64,000 nt of DNA from Heyndrickxia acidicola (lineage in GTDB: Bacteria; Bacillota; Bacilli; Bacillales; Bacillaceae_C): positions 3,096,001-3,160,000 of the forward strand of contig NZ_KV440953.1 of the NCBI RefSeq assembly GCF_001636425.1, given 5' to 3'. A program made the position numbers and the translations under genes. Below the pieces are notes generated by a model. It was not told the DNA's origin and did not search any database. It saw only the letters and a list, made by a program, of their open reading frames with translations. Shown here piece after piece: positions 42,323-51,172 of this stretch (position 1 is its first letter; each line of letters opens with the position of its first letter).

Positions 42323-42453
42323 GGCTCTGTTATAACCTTGCCTGTTGAATTTCGCTGCAGTAGCGGGAGGTAAGCCTCCTCATTGTATGCTCGTGGGGGG
42401 ATCTCCTGAAACAAGCTTATCAGTTCCAATCAACTTTGTTCTTTAACAGAGCC
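42323..42453. repeat. Family B repeat with perfect 10-bp terminal inverted repeats
   Basis: 131 bp between GGCTCTGTTA (42323) and TAACAGAGCC (42453). The core is a degraded GTTGAATTTCGCTGCAG / CCAATCAAC palindrome. Upstream of wecB. Confidence 0.8.
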
Positions 42454-42530
42454 GTCCTATTATGAATCCAATCCGCATAACAAAGGTGCTCATCTGGTTA
42501 CTTTCTTTCTTTTCTCACTTACCTTTTCTA

Positions 42531-43160
42531 TTATTTAGTGCCGAAAAGCCTATCGCCTGCATCCCCAAGCCCTGGAACAATATAGCCTTTTTCATTAAGC
42601 TTTTCATCCAATCCAGCAATGAAAATATCTACATCAGGATGAGCATTCTGAATAGCTTCAACACCTTCAGGAGCTGCAATTAAGCACATAAACTTAATAT
42701 TTTTGGCACCCCGTTTTTTAAGGGAGTTAATAGCTTCTACAGCTGATCCCCCAGTAGCCAGCATTGGATCAACTAAAATGAAATCACGTTCTTCTACATC
42801 ATTAGGAAGCTTTGCATAATACTCGACCGGCTTCAAGGTTGCAGGGTCACGATAAAGGCCAATATGTCCAACCTTTGCTGCAGGAATCAATTTTAATACG
42901 CCGTCAACCATTCCGATTCCCGCACGAAGGATCGGCACAATCCCAAGTTTTTTTCCTGACAGAATCTTTGCCTTCGCTTTACTTACCGGTGTATCGATTT
43001 CAATCTCTTCAAGGGGCATATCTCTCGTAATTTCAAAAGCCATTAAAGTAGCCACTTCATCGACTAATTCTCTGAACTCTTTTGTACCTGTATTTTTATC
43101 ACGTATATAGGTTAATTTATGTTGAATAAGAGGATGATCAATTACATAGACATTACTCAT
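42531..43160 (-). CDS. upp: Uracil phosphoribosyltransferase
   Basis: 209 residues. Makes UMP from uracil and PRPP in salvage. PRPP-binding loop [18 protein letters not shown] near residue 130; uracil-binding C-terminus with [20 protein letters not shown] 43160. Placed next to glyA as in B. subtilis. Confidence 0.97.
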   Translation of the reverse strand: MSNVYVIDHPLIQHKLTYIRDKNTGTKEFRELVDEVATLMAFEITRDMPLEEIEIDTPVSKAKAKILSGKKLGIVPILRAGIGMVDGVLKLIPAAKVGHIGLYRDPATLKPVEYYAKLPNDVEERDFILVDPMLATGGSAVEAINSLKKRGAKNIKFMCLIAAPEGVEAIQNAHPDVDIFIAGLDEKLNEKGYIVPGLGDAGDRLFGTK

Positions 43161-43231
43161 TTTTTTCGCTCCCTTTTATGTATTAAGTTAAAGTAGTAAA
43201 GTACTCTTTTTTACCTTTACCTATTTTACAC

Positions 43232-43282
43232 GAAAAAAGAGTCTGACCTCAAGGGGAGTTATCCCAGAAATCAGACCCTTCT
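43232..43282 (-). terminator. Terminator of glyA
   Basis: GGGTCTGATTTCTGG ... CCTTGAGGTCAGACTC followed by TTTTTT on the minus strand. Confidence 0.85.
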
Positions 43283-43285
43283 ATA

Positions 43286-44527
43286 TTATTTGCCTGGATA
43301 TAGCTCAAATTTTGCTGTCAGCGCTTCTACTCGGTTACGCGCTTCTTCAAGCTTCGTTTCATCTTCATGGTTCTTTAAAGTCAGAGAAATGATTGACGCA
43401 ATTTCATCCATCTCTTCCAGACCAAAGCCGCGGGACGTCACTGCAGCTGTTCCAATACGAATTCCGCTGGTCACAAAAGGACTTTGCGGGTCAAACGGGA
43501 TGGTATTTTTATTGACAGTAATACCAATATCGTCAAGAACCTTTTCAGCCACTTTCCCCGTTAAATTCAAAGAACGTAAATCTACTAGAAGCAAATGATT
43601 ATCTGTTCCATCTGAAACTAAGTCAATTCCTTGTGCTTTTAAAGCTTGTGCAAGTCTTTGTGCATTTTCTACTATATTATTGGCATAGTCTTTAAAATTG
43701 TCCTGAAGAGCTTCGCCGAAAGCAACTGCTTTAGCTGCAATGACATGCATCAACGGACCACCCTGAATACCAGGGAAAATCGATTTATCAATTTTCTTCC
43801 CAAATTCTTCTTTGCATAAAATCATTCCCCCGCGGGGACCCCTTAATGTTTTATGCGTAGTTGTTGTAACAAAATCAGCATAAGGCACCGGACTAGGATG
43901 AACACCTGCCGCGACAAGGCCTGCTATGTGTGCCATATCCACCATCAGATAAGCACCCACTTCATCTGCTATTTCCCTGAATCTCTTAAAATCAATTACA
44001 CGCGGATAGGCACTTGCACCTGCAACAATCAGCTTCGGTTTATGCTTGCGTGCTTTTTCCAAGACATCATCATAATTAATGGTATGTGTCTTTTCATCAA
44101 CACCATACTCCACAAAGTTATATTGAATGCCGCTGAAATTCACTGGGCTTCCATGTGTTAAGTGACCACCGTGAGACAGATTCATACCTAAAACAGTATC
44201 TCCTGTTTCAAGGATTGTAAAATACACCGCCATATTGGCCTGTGCCCCTGAATGCGGCTGAACATTAACATATTCTGCTCCAAAAATCTCTTTTGCCCGA
44301 TCACGCGCCAGATCCTCTACTACGTCGACATATTCACAGCCTCCATAATAACGTTTCCCCGGATATCCTTCTGCGTATTTATTTGTCAAAACAGATCCTT
44401 GAGCTTCCATTACCGCTTCACTGACAAAGTTTTCTGAAGCAATGAGCTCGATTTTGGTCCGTTGACGAGTTAATTCATCCTGCATTGCCTGGTATAGTTC
44501 TTTATCCTGCTGCGCTAATTTGTTCAT
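43286..44527 (-). CDS. glyA: Serine hydroxymethyltransferase
   Basis: 413 residues. PLP enzyme converting serine and tetrahydrofolate to glycine and methylene-tetrahydrofolate. Signature [17 protein letters not shown] with the PLP Lys; [17 protein letters not shown] and [10 protein letters not shown] lie in the substrate region. Upstream GAGGGGGATT is the ribosome binding site. I saw no PurR box in the short leader. Not overlapping upp; the two genes are separated by its own terminator. Confidence 0.98.
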   Translation of the reverse strand: MNKLAQQDKELYQAMQDELTRQRTKIELIASENFVSEAVMEAQGSVLTNKYAEGYPGKRYYGGCEYVDVVEDLARDRAKEIFGAEYVNVQPHSGAQANMAVYFTILETGDTVLGMNLSHGGHLTHGSPVNFSGIQYNFVEYGVDEKTHTINYDDVLEKARKHKPKLIVAGASAYPRVIDFKRFREIADEVGAYLMVDMAHIAGLVAAGVHPSPVPYADFVTTTTHKTLRGPRGGMILCKEEFGKKIDKSIFPGIQGGPLMHVIAAKAVAFGEALQDNFKDYANNIVENAQRLAQALKAQGIDLVSDGTDNHLLLVDLRSLNLTGKVAEKVLDDIGITVNKNTIPFDPQSPFVTSGIRIGTAAVTSRGFGLEEMDEIASIISLTLKNHEDETKLEEARNRVEALTAKFELYPGK

Positions 44528-44664
44528 GTAAATCCCCCTCTGTGTCGGCCAAATACTTAAAATCGTTTTTATTTTATCATAATTTGCAAACTGGTGCTTA
44601 TCTTTCTTTCAAATATCGCAAGGGATGTAAAAGTGGGAATTCTTTAATTTCAACTTTAATTTTT

Positions 44665-44793
44665 GGTTGTGTTAGATTTCAACTTTGATAACTGCTCGTT
44701 TTTCAGCTCATTTTTTCAGCTATGCTGAAGGGAGTGTGAAACGGCCTTTTCACACGAATGAGCTAAAAAACAACAGTGTCCTTTAACAGAGCC
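44665..44793. repeat. Family E palindromic repeat
   Basis: Ends in inverted orientation (GTTGTGTTAGATTTC left, CTTTAACAGAGCC right), with TTTTTCAGCTCATTTT, CAGC-TAT-GCTG, GTGTGAAA / TTTCACAC and AATGAGCTAAAAAAC. Covers nearly half of the glyA-ywlG spacer; the rest shows nothing I can name. Confidence 0.75.
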
Positions 44794-44867
44794 TAATTTT
44801 TAAAAATTGTTTATATGGATCCATTGGCGATTGCGCAACAAGCATCCGGCAAATATACAGAGCATTA

Positions 44868-45449
44868 TTAAAAGGAGCAGCTATTATTTTCCTGCGTATT
44901 CTGGTAAACAGCCCTTTCGCCGCCTATTAGCTTTGGCCGGGTGGTAGCAATCGTTACATGCGCCTCGCCCAGCTGGTTGTTTGATACCCTGACAGGCACG
45001 GCTACATGCTTAAGATGCATACCAATAAAGGTGTCTCCTATATCAATCCCTGCATCAGCCTTTATAAATTCCACCACAACAGGATCTTCAAAATGGTTAA
45101 AAGCATACGTAGCCATCGATCCTCCAGCTTTCTGGACCGGAATTACGGATACTTCATCCCAGCCGTTCTCTATTGCCGTTTTTCTTTCCACTACCAGCGC
45201 ACGATTTAAATGTTCACAGCACTGAAAAGCAAGGCTTATGCCCGAATGCTTTGCAAGATGATCCAGCTCTGAAAAAATAACGGATGCTACTTCAAGAACT
45301 CCAGCCGTGCCTATTTTTTTCCCCATTACCTCGGAGGTTGAACATCCCACCACAAAGACCTGGCCTTTCCGTTTAAAAGGAGCTTGCGCAGTGAAGTCTT
45401 TCAAAATTTGATGAAGCTGACTTCCAAGCTGTTTTAAATTGTTATTCAT
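44868..45449 (-). CDS. ywlG: YwlG-like protein (UPF0340/TIGR01440 family)
   Basis: 193 residues; function unknown in the family. Contains [40 protein letters not shown] and [20 protein letters not shown]. No signal or membrane helix. ATG 45449 behind GGGAG. In B. subtilis ywlG is bracketed by rpiB (ywlF) and glyA; here the rpiB side is occupied by a chemoreceptor. Confidence 0.88.
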   Translation of the reverse strand: MNNNLKQLGSQLHQILKDFTAQAPFKRKGQVFVVGCSTSEVMGKKIGTAGVLEVASVIFSELDHLAKHSGISLAFQCCEHLNRALVVERKTAIENGWDEVSVIPVQKAGGSMATYAFNHFEDPVVVEFIKADAGIDIGDTFIGMHLKHVAVPVRVSNNQLGEAHVTIATTRPKLIGGERAVYQNTQENNSCSF

Positions 45450-45797
45450 ATAAAAAACTCCCTTCCTTTGTTTTCACTGGGGCTTCTGCAATAAAGCATA
45501 TCTCATTGTCTATTTATTGTTGCATAGCGAATCATTTTTTAAAAGAAACGGAACTAATAGCTTACACATTATTTGCAGATATTATTATGTGAAGGACCTT
45601 CCTGCAGTTATTGATATTACCCCATAATGATTGGAGCAGCAGGCGCGAGTCTCCTGCTTAGAAAAGCTGGTTAGGGGAGACTCCCTAAACGAAAATACGA
45701 AATTTATCCATTGTTCGAAAAGTAAACAGGTGTCTAAGTAAAAAACGGAAAAAGAAAAACTACTGCGCAACAACCACAATAGTTTTGTATGTTCACT
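45450..45797. other. Intergenic region with one hairpin
   Basis: AT-rich spacer between ywlG and the chemoreceptor gene. At 45646-45686 GAGTCTCC and GGAGACTC can pair around a 20-base loop, but no T run follows. No gene seen; in particular no rpiB remnant. Confidence 0.45.
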
Positions 45798-47090
45798 TTA
45801 TTGACGAAATTGAACAATAGTTCCCTGCAGCCTCTGTGCATCTCCTTTTAACTGCTGTACGAGGGCTTCAATGGTTTCCATTGCAGCTGCCTGCTGGCTC
45901 GTGGCCATATTTACCTCCAGGGCTCCGGCCGATGTTTCTTCTGCAATTGCTGCAACCTCCTGAGATTGGGAAGCCGTAAATTGGATGCTTTCCATTTGCT
46001 TGTCCACTAGAGCTGAAATGCTCTTCACTGCTCCAGCTACCTCATGGATAGTTTCTGTCATCGCCTCTATCACTTCGTTTGTTTTAGAGCCTTTTTCAGC
46101 CTCATCGTTGGCAGCTCTCACCTGGACTGTTATTTGATCTACTACTTCTTTCATTTCATCCTGAATGCTCTTAATCAGAGTGGATATACCCTGTACAGCT
46201 CTTGCACTTTCATCCGCCAATTTCCTTACCTCTTCTGCTACTACAGCAAAGCCTCTTCCATGCTCACCTGCACGGGCAGCTTCTATCGAGGCATTAAGAG
46301 CCAGCAGGTTTGTTTGTGCAGCCATCTCTCCAACAAGAAGAATAATTTGCTCTATCTTCCCTGCCTTTTCCTCCAGTCTTAAGACTGCAGCTAAAGAATC
46401 TTTGTTTCCGCCTGCTAATCGCTGAATACCGTCAATGAGTGAATTCACCACCAGCTTGCTTTCATGCAATTCATCCAACATTTCACCTGAAACCTGTTCT
46501 GAGGACCTTGCCTTTGTTTGAACCTCCGCAGCAATCTGAGTAATACTTTCAACATACTCAGCTGTTTGCATAATGGCTCCTGCCGAACTCTCAGCTCCAG
46601 CTGAAATTTCTTGAATGGTTCTGGCTATACTCTCAGATTGAAGAGCTGCCTTTGCTGTTTTGCCGGATATTTCTGTAACGTTCTCATTCGTTTGTTCAAC
46701 GTTCTCTTCTATCCTTTTTACCATCTCTCTTAAATTTCCCAGCATTTGGTTAAAAGCGAAACCAAGTGAACTGATTTCATCATTTGACTTCGGCAGATGA
46801 ACATTTTGCTCCAGATTACCCCTGCTCGCTTCAATTGCCGCTGTTTCCAAACTCTTAAGAGGACGGACAATAAATCCAGCTACAAAATAACCTAATAATC
46901 CAGACCAAAAAATCCCCAGGCTTAACGTAATAATGGTGAATCCAACAGATCCGATTACATGCGAGAAATACGCTGGATAGACATAATATAAGAAAAAGGC
47001 ACTTGTTGAATAAGTAATTAACGCTAATAGTGTGATAAATATGACCAGCTTCTTCCGCAAACTAAAAGGATATCTTTGTTTTTGCTTCAT
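45798..47090 (-). CDS. Short methyl-accepting chemotaxis protein with HAMP domain
   Basis: 430 residues from ATG 47090, eight bases after GGGAG. Two membrane helices close together near the N-terminus (~[20 protein letters not shown] and ~[20 protein letters not shown]), leaving an external loop of only ~12 residues, so there is no periplasmic-type ligand domain. A HAMP domain follows ([20 protein letters not shown]), then a signalling coiled coil with the tip [20 protein letters not shown]. Signals to CheA/CheW; ligand or sensed property unknown, perhaps membrane or energy state. It occupies the position of rpiB (ywlF) in B. subtilis. Confidence 0.92.
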   Translation of the reverse strand: MKQKQRYPFSLRKKLVIFITLLALITYSTSAFFLYYVYPAYFSHVIGSVGFTIITLSLGIFWSGLLGYFVAGFIVRPLKSLETAAIEASRGNLEQNVHLPKSNDEISSLGFAFNQMLGNLREMVKRIEENVEQTNENVTEISGKTAKAALQSESIARTIQEISAGAESSAGAIMQTAEYVESITQIAAEVQTKARSSEQVSGEMLDELHESKLVVNSLIDGIQRLAGGNKDSLAAVLRLEEKAGKIEQIILLVGEMAAQTNLLALNASIEAARAGEHGRGFAVVAEEVRKLADESARAVQGISTLIKSIQDEMKEVVDQITVQVRAANDEAEKGSKTNEVIEAMTETIHEVAGAVKSISALVDKQMESIQFTASQSQEVAAIAEETSAGALEVNMATSQQAAAMETIEALVQQLKGDAQRLQGTIVQFRQ

Positions 47091-47117
47091 AATTTTTTCT
47101 CCCAATCCCTGAATGAG

Positions 47118-47555
47118 TTATCCAATTTTTTTGAGCAATCCCTTAATTAAGCCCTTTAATTCATTAAAAGTTTCTAGGTAAACCTCCTTACTCCCGCCGT
47201 ATGGATCTGCTACATCCATATCTTCTCTTGATTCATTAACAAATTCTTTTAATGTAAAAATTTTATCTGCACCAAAAGGATATTGATCCATCAGTATAGC
47301 TTTATGTCCCTCCGTCATAGTGAATATATAGTCAGCCCACAGGATATCTTCTTTGCTTAGCATCCTGGAACGGTGGATATGCTTTATTTGGTTTTCTTCC
47401 AGTACCCTAATGGCATGAGCAGACGCATGATTGCCTTCTGCGGCAAATATCCCCGCGGACTTAACCGTTATATCATGAATCTGCTGATTTTTCATAATGG
47501 CTTCAGCCATTGGGCTTCTGCAGGTATTTCCAGTACAGACAAATAAAACGTTCAT
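47118..47555 (-). CDS. ywlE: Protein arginine phosphatase YwlE
   Basis: 145 residues from ATG 47555 (AAAGGAG upstream). Low-molecular-weight phosphatase fold; active-site loop VCTGNTCRSPMAEAI with the nucleophilic Cys. The Thr in CTGNT is the residue that gives B. subtilis YwlE its phosphoarginine specificity. The acid/base Asp is in VADPYGGSKEV. Reverses McsB arginine phosphorylation, thus acting on CtsR/ClpC control. Confidence 0.93.
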   Translation of the reverse strand: MNVLFVCTGNTCRSPMAEAIMKNQQIHDITVKSAGIFAAEGNHASAHAIRVLEENQIKHIHRSRMLSKEDILWADYIFTMTEGHKAILMDQYPFGADKIFTLKEFVNESREDMDVADPYGGSKEVYLETFNELKGLIKGLLKKIG

Positions 47556-47711
47556 GTCATGGCAGCTCCTTTTACATATCTGATTTCTCTTTATTATAGT
47601 CAATTCTATATCATTTCCAAAAGAGATCTAAGTAGATTTATTGTATAATTGTGTATAATTTAGTAATTTTTCCAGACGACGAAAAACCTAGAAGTAATGG
47701 GGGCAGGATTA

Positions 47712-47852
47712 GAGAAAAAAGCGCAAGCACCTTGTTCAGCAGCGTACGGATTTCGTAGTCTTCAACTGAGATAAAGGAAACTAGATGTTGACTTATTGCA
47801 GGGAGAAGACGCAGAAATACACTAACCGATAGGCGCTAGAGTTAGACAAGAA
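47712..47852 (+). repeat. Family D repeat, degraded copy
   Basis: AAAAAAGCGCAAGCACCTTG to CCGATAGGCGCTAGAGTTAG, with the inner segment TACGGATTTCGTAGTC as in the 54.6-kb copies, then TGTTGACTTATTGCAGGGAG. Confidence 0.65.
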
Positions 47853-47902
47853 AAAATATCCACAGATTTAGCATTTTCATAATTTCCTAAACGACAAGAA
47901 AG

Positions 47903-47955
47903 AGGGTGACTCAAAAGGCCGGACTATGCCGCTGAATGGAGTCACCCTTTTTTAC
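47903..47955 (+). terminator. Terminator-like hairpin built from a dispersed repeat
   Basis: GGGTGACTC / GAGTCACCC stem with the loop AAAAGGCCGGACTATGCCGC and a T run on the plus strand. No plus-strand gene precedes it, so it may be an element without terminator function or serve mntP readthrough from the minus side (poor T run). Sequence shared with 5317-5372. Confidence 0.5.
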
Positions 47956-48011
47956 TACTGAATAAAAAAGGTAGTGGGATTCTTCTATTTAGTTTTAGAC
48001 TAAAAAGACCC

Positions 48012-48092
48012 GAAAATCACTTTATACGAATTCAAAAATCAAGCCACACCGACCTATGGTAATCATTATTGCCTTATCAATATGGAAGAAAG
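48012..48092. repeat. Family C repeat, copy 2
   Basis: TTTATACGAATTCAAAAATC, AAGCCACACCGACCTATGG, TAATCATTATTGCC; about 70 percent identical by eye to 40835-40925. Confidence 0.5.
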
Positions 48093-48109
48093 AACATACT
48101 AGGGTGGCC

Positions 48110-48470
48110 TCTGAAAAAATCTATGTTGATTAATGGAAGTGAACAGGCAGACAAACAGCAGTACTCATATCCGAGTAAAGCCTAATGTGCGTTTTCAATC
48201 AAGGTTGATTGGAGCGTAAAGCGATTGCCTGAAGTGGAAATCAACCCAGCAGGATGAACAGATCGCAGCCTATATCTATGTACAATCCCAATTTGGATTT
48301 AATTCAAAGGTTGATTGGAGAGGAAAGTGCGACTCCTGCGAGATAAGCTGGCCTTAGGAAGACCCCAGGTGCCACTACCGGCACTGCAGCAGAAATCAAC
48401 GAGCAGAAAAAAAGATACTGTATCCAACGTCACCTGCTATCATTGGACCTTTTGGGACAGCCTCTTGTTT
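48110..48470. repeat. Composite repeat: family B remnants plus inverted GCTGTCCCAAA segment
   Basis: Contains CAAGGTTGATTGGAGCGTAA (twice in varied form), CGACTCCTGCGAGATAAGC, CTGCAGCAGAAATCAAC, and ends with a segment matching 4893-4950 in reverse (CCATTGG... read as GCTGTCCCAAAAGGTCC). Together with the items above it explains most of the 47556-48498 spacer. Confidence 0.65.
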
Positions 48471-48498
48471 ATTCTATTCTATTAGGCATATGCCATCT

Positions 48499-49047
48499 TT
48501 AAAAGAGCAGCTTTAACCCAAAAGCAAGCAGGATTGCTCCACCCAGTGCTTCGCTATAGATACCCAGTAATCCCTGTACCTTCTTTCCAACAATTAATCC
48601 AAGCCAGGCTAAAATGGTTGCCGCCAGGCCAAACAAAATGAGTACAATTGCAGTCCGGGCTCCAAAAATACCAAGTGAAAGCCCAACAGAGAAGCTGTCC
48701 AGACTTACACTAAGTGCAAAAATAATTAATCCCCATCCAACAGGCTTTACAAGCGCCTTGTCCTCTTTTTTAAAAATAGAAGCAATCATCTGGAGTCCTA
48801 AAATGATCAAAAGGATGCCTCCAATATATTGTGCAATTGTACCAAATGTATCGGATAGGAAGTGACCGGCAATGATTCCTAATAACGGCATCCAAATATG
48901 AAAAAAACCGATTGTAATGCCTATATAAAAAATTTGCTTTGGACGGAGCTGAAACATCCCCATACCAAGACCTACTGAAAATGCATCCATCCCTAAAGCA
49001 AATGCCATCAGCAATAATGTAAACAATTCTGCGATGAAATAGTTCAT
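48499..49047 (-). CDS. mntP: Putative manganese efflux pump MntP (YwlD-like)
   Basis: 182 residues, six predicted membrane helices. The family's two repeats each have an acidic residue in a helix: [15 protein letters not shown] and [17 protein letters not shown]. MntP exports Mn2+ in proteobacteria; the Bacillus homologue's metal is inferred. ATG 49047, eight bases after AGGAGG. A palindromic operator candidate lies directly upstream of the ribosome binding site. Confidence 0.9.
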   Translation of the reverse strand: MNYFIAELFTLLLMAFALGMDAFSVGLGMGMFQLRPKQIFYIGITIGFFHIWMPLLGIIAGHFLSDTFGTIAQYIGGILLIILGLQMIASIFKKEDKALVKPVGWGLIIFALSVSLDSFSVGLSLGIFGARTAIVLILFGLAATILAWLGLIVGKKVQGLLGIYSEALGGAILLAFGLKLLF

Positions 49048-49060
49048 TCCTTCTTCCTCC

Positions 49061-49097
49061 TTTAGACATGCCTAGAGACAACATATGCATGTCTAAA
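49061..49097 (-). promoter_or_regulatory. Candidate metalloregulator operator upstream of mntP
   Basis: Inverted repeat TTTAGACATGC (49061-49071) and GCATGTCTAAA (49087-49097), 15 bases apart. Each half also holds a smaller near-palindrome (TAGACA-TGCCTA at 49063-49074, one mismatched pair). The form TAGrCA-TGyCTA recalls DtxR/MntR-type operators, but I cannot verify that. Confidence 0.45.
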
Positions 49098-49161
49098 GAA
49101 ATTTAGAAGGAACTTTGCTACAAAATATTATGAAAAAAGCTTCACGTTTATTACATCTGAA

Positions 49162-50214
49162 TTAGCTCCCCTGATAAATCCACTGTTTTCCAGCTGCCTT
49201 TTCCAGGCGATTCATAATAGCAAGGCCAATTCCTTGATAAGGAAATACTTCAGAAAAAATAACATCGATGTTTTCTTCGTTAAAAGCTCTTAACGTATCA
49301 TACAGAGAATGTGCCACAGACTCTAAATCACCTCTGCTTCCGCAGGGAATGACAGCATCAGCATCATAACCCGTTGCAGATTCCTCTGTCGCTAGCACCC
49401 CCACCTTCAAACCAGTTTCCCTTTTTTCCTCTATCAGTTGCTGAAGGAAGGCTTGATCACCCTCAACCAGGTACATAGGGGCATCTGGAGCATAATGGGT
49501 ATATTTCATACCCGGGGACTTCGGCTTTTCTTTCTCGTTTTCATGTAAAGCAGGATCGATATCCACATAACCAATGACAACTTCAATCTGTTCCTTCGAT
49601 ATACCTCCCGGACGAAATATCATAGGCGGCTCCAACGAGCAATCAATCACTGTTGATTCGACGCCAACACCTGTTTCACCACCGTCTAGGACTCCTGCAA
49701 TTCTGCCAGACAAGTCATCCATTACGTGCTTTGCAGATGTGGGGCTTGGCCTGCCAGATTGATTTGCACTTGGAGCAGCAATCGGCAACCCAGACTTTTT
49801 AATAAGCCTTAAAGCAACAGGATGGTCAGGCATCCGGATACCCACCGTACTTAAACCCGCTGTAACATATTCAGATAAAACACCGGGCTTTCTTTCCAAA
49901 ATGACAGTTAAAGGTCCTGGCCAAAAGGCATCCATCAACTTTTTCGCTTTTGCAGGAATCGATTCAACGAGTTCATCCAGCTCACTGTAATCGGATATAT
50001 GCACGATAAGCGGATTATCATTAGGCCTTCCCTTGGCTTTATAAATTTTTTCCACAGCCGTATCTGATTTTGCATTTGCCCCCAGCCCGTATACCGTTTC
50101 TGTTGGGAACGCCACCACTTCATCGCTCTTTAAAGCTTTTGCTGCTTCCTCAAGAAGAGAGGCCGATTCTATCGTATCCACATACTTATCCACAGACCAT
50201 AAAATTGTTTTCAC
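49162..50214 (-). CDS. tsaC: Threonylcarbamoyl-AMP synthase (TsaC/Sua5 type, YwlC)
   Basis: 350 residues from GTG 50214, six bases after AAAGGTG. Activates L-threonine, bicarbonate and ATP to threonylcarbamoyl-AMP for the t6A37 modification of ANN-reading tRNAs. YrdC domain (residues ~30-220) with FPTETVYGLGANA and KGRPNDNPLIVH, followed by the Sua5 C-terminal domain. The ORF extends upstream to 50349, but the extension crosses DnaA-box-like sites and lacks a ribosome binding site. Confidence 0.95.
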   Translation of the reverse strand: MKTILWSVDKYVDTIESASLLEEAAKALKSDEVVAFPTETVYGLGANAKSDTAVEKIYKAKGRPNDNPLIVHISDYSELDELVESIPAKAKKLMDAFWPGPLTVILERKPGVLSEYVTAGLSTVGIRMPDHPVALRLIKKSGLPIAAPSANQSGRPSPTSAKHVMDDLSGRIAGVLDGGETGVGVESTVIDCSLEPPMIFRPGGISKEQIEVVIGYVDIDPALHENEKEKPKSPGMKYTHYAPDAPMYLVEGDQAFLQQLIEEKRETGLKVGVLATEESATGYDADAVIPCGSRGDLESVAHSLYDTLRAFNEENIDVIFSEVFPYQGIGLAIMNRLEKAAGKQWIYQGS

Positions 50215-50405
50215 ATTTTTCACCTTTATTCTTTTTTTGGAGATAATTTCTATATAATTGTTGAGAAAAAAGAGTTTTTGTCGAATTATATTAGTTAATT
50301 TCTTTTGCAAGTATAAAGGAAACATCTCTTCTAAACAAGTAATATCCACAAATTGTGGATATTACTATCGAAACAGTGGATAACTTTTCGGGATTATGTG
50401 GATAA
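50174..50405. promoter_or_regulatory. DnaA-box cluster at the tsaC/ywlB junction
   Basis: Perfect DnaA boxes TTATCCACA at 50187-50195 (plus) and as its complement at 50397-50405; single-mismatch copies at 50174-50182, 50342-50350, 50354-50362 and 50375-50383. The pair at 50342 and 50354 is part of a perfect 29-bp palindrome (50338-50366; arms AGTAATATCCACAA). Two more boxes lie in ywlB, at 50643-50651 (complement of TTATCCACA) and 50671-50679 (TTATACACA). A DnaA-box cluster beside ywlC has been reported in B. subtilis, so this is likely a conserved site modulating replication initiation or DnaA titration. Confidence 0.75.
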
Positions 50406-50465
50406 GCTTGAATTTTATCGTCTTCTTATTAAGGAAACCCACTAATTATTTTCATTTCAAAAAGT

Positions 50466-50921
50466 CTATTTTACTTGCTCCTTTAAGTTGGTCTCCATAT
50501 AAATGGCATGCTCTAATTGTTTCAATTCCCTGCCAACTGCGGATTTCTCAAATTCTGACGGCAGCTTTCCCCTTGGGATTTGCCGAAACCCCACCCAGTT
50601 TAACAAAGGTATAGACTTCTCCTTATTCGTTACTAAGTATAATGTGGATAACTCTTTTTCCAGCGAAAACTTATACACATGTTGAAAAAGTATTAACACA
50701 TCCTCTTCCTTCACCTCACTTGTTACAACAAGTGACCGCAAAAGCCCGAAGCTGTTAATGGGTTCTATCCCCAACGTACCTGCAAGATTACCGCCCTGAT
50801 CCTCCAGCAGCACAAAGTAATCTATGTTTTCCCCAACCCCCTTAGTACTTATGCCAGCTTTATCAAGAAACAAGTAAAGCTTCGCAAGATCGCTCTGTTC
50901 CGCTCTTCTTACCATAAACAT
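50466..50921 (-). CDS. ywlB: YwlB-like acetyltransferase-fold protein
   Basis: 151 residues. GNAT-like: MFMVRRAEQSDLAKLYLFLD then EDQGGNLAGTLGIEPINSFG and LLRSLVVTSEVKEEDVLIL. The canonical acetyl-CoA motif R/Q-x-x-G-x-G/A is not clear, so activity is uncertain. Corresponds by position to B. subtilis ywlB between spoIIR and ywlC. ATG 50921 behind GAGGGTG. Confidence 0.8.
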   Translation of the reverse strand: MFMVRRAEQSDLAKLYLFLDKAGISTKGVGENIDYFVLLEDQGGNLAGTLGIEPINSFGLLRSLVVTSEVKEEDVLILFQHVYKFSLEKELSTLYLVTNKEKSIPLLNWVGFRQIPRGKLPSEFEKSAVGRELKQLEHAIYMETNLKEQVK

Positions 50922-51009
50922 ATACTCACACCCTCTTTTTCAATCAATCTAGTAAAAGTTTCTACTCTATCTTATGTAGGCGAGAAATAAATAGAACTCT
51001 TACCATGAA

Positions 51010-51054
51010 GAAAAAAGCATGACGTCAAAGAGAGGGTTTCTCATTGCCGTCATG
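51010..51054 (-). terminator. Terminator of spoIIR
   Basis: GAAAGCATGACGGCAATGAG ... CTCTTTGACGTCATGCTTTTTT on the minus strand (arms read across 51010-51054). Confidence 0.88.
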
Positions 51055-51111
51055 CTTTCATCATTTTTTCTTTATATAAAAATGGCGATAGACCTTTTAA
51101 GTAATGTAGTC

Positions 51112-51172
51112 TATGTCTAGCTCCAGCGCCTATCGGCTAGCAGATGAGCAAGGCGCTTGCGCTTTTCTTCTA
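51112..51172 (-). repeat. Family D repeat, minimal copy without inner hairpin
   Basis: Read on the minus strand: AAAAGCGCAAGCGCCTTGCT, CATCTGCTAGCCGATAGGCG, CTGGAGCTAGACATAG. The two outer arms are joined directly. It abuts the stop of spoIIR. Confidence 0.75.

Noticed and set aside
45585-45779. A 64-codon minus-strand open frame between ywlG and the chemoreceptor
   Set aside because: No ribosome binding site, odd Ser/Phe/Cys composition and no supporting context.
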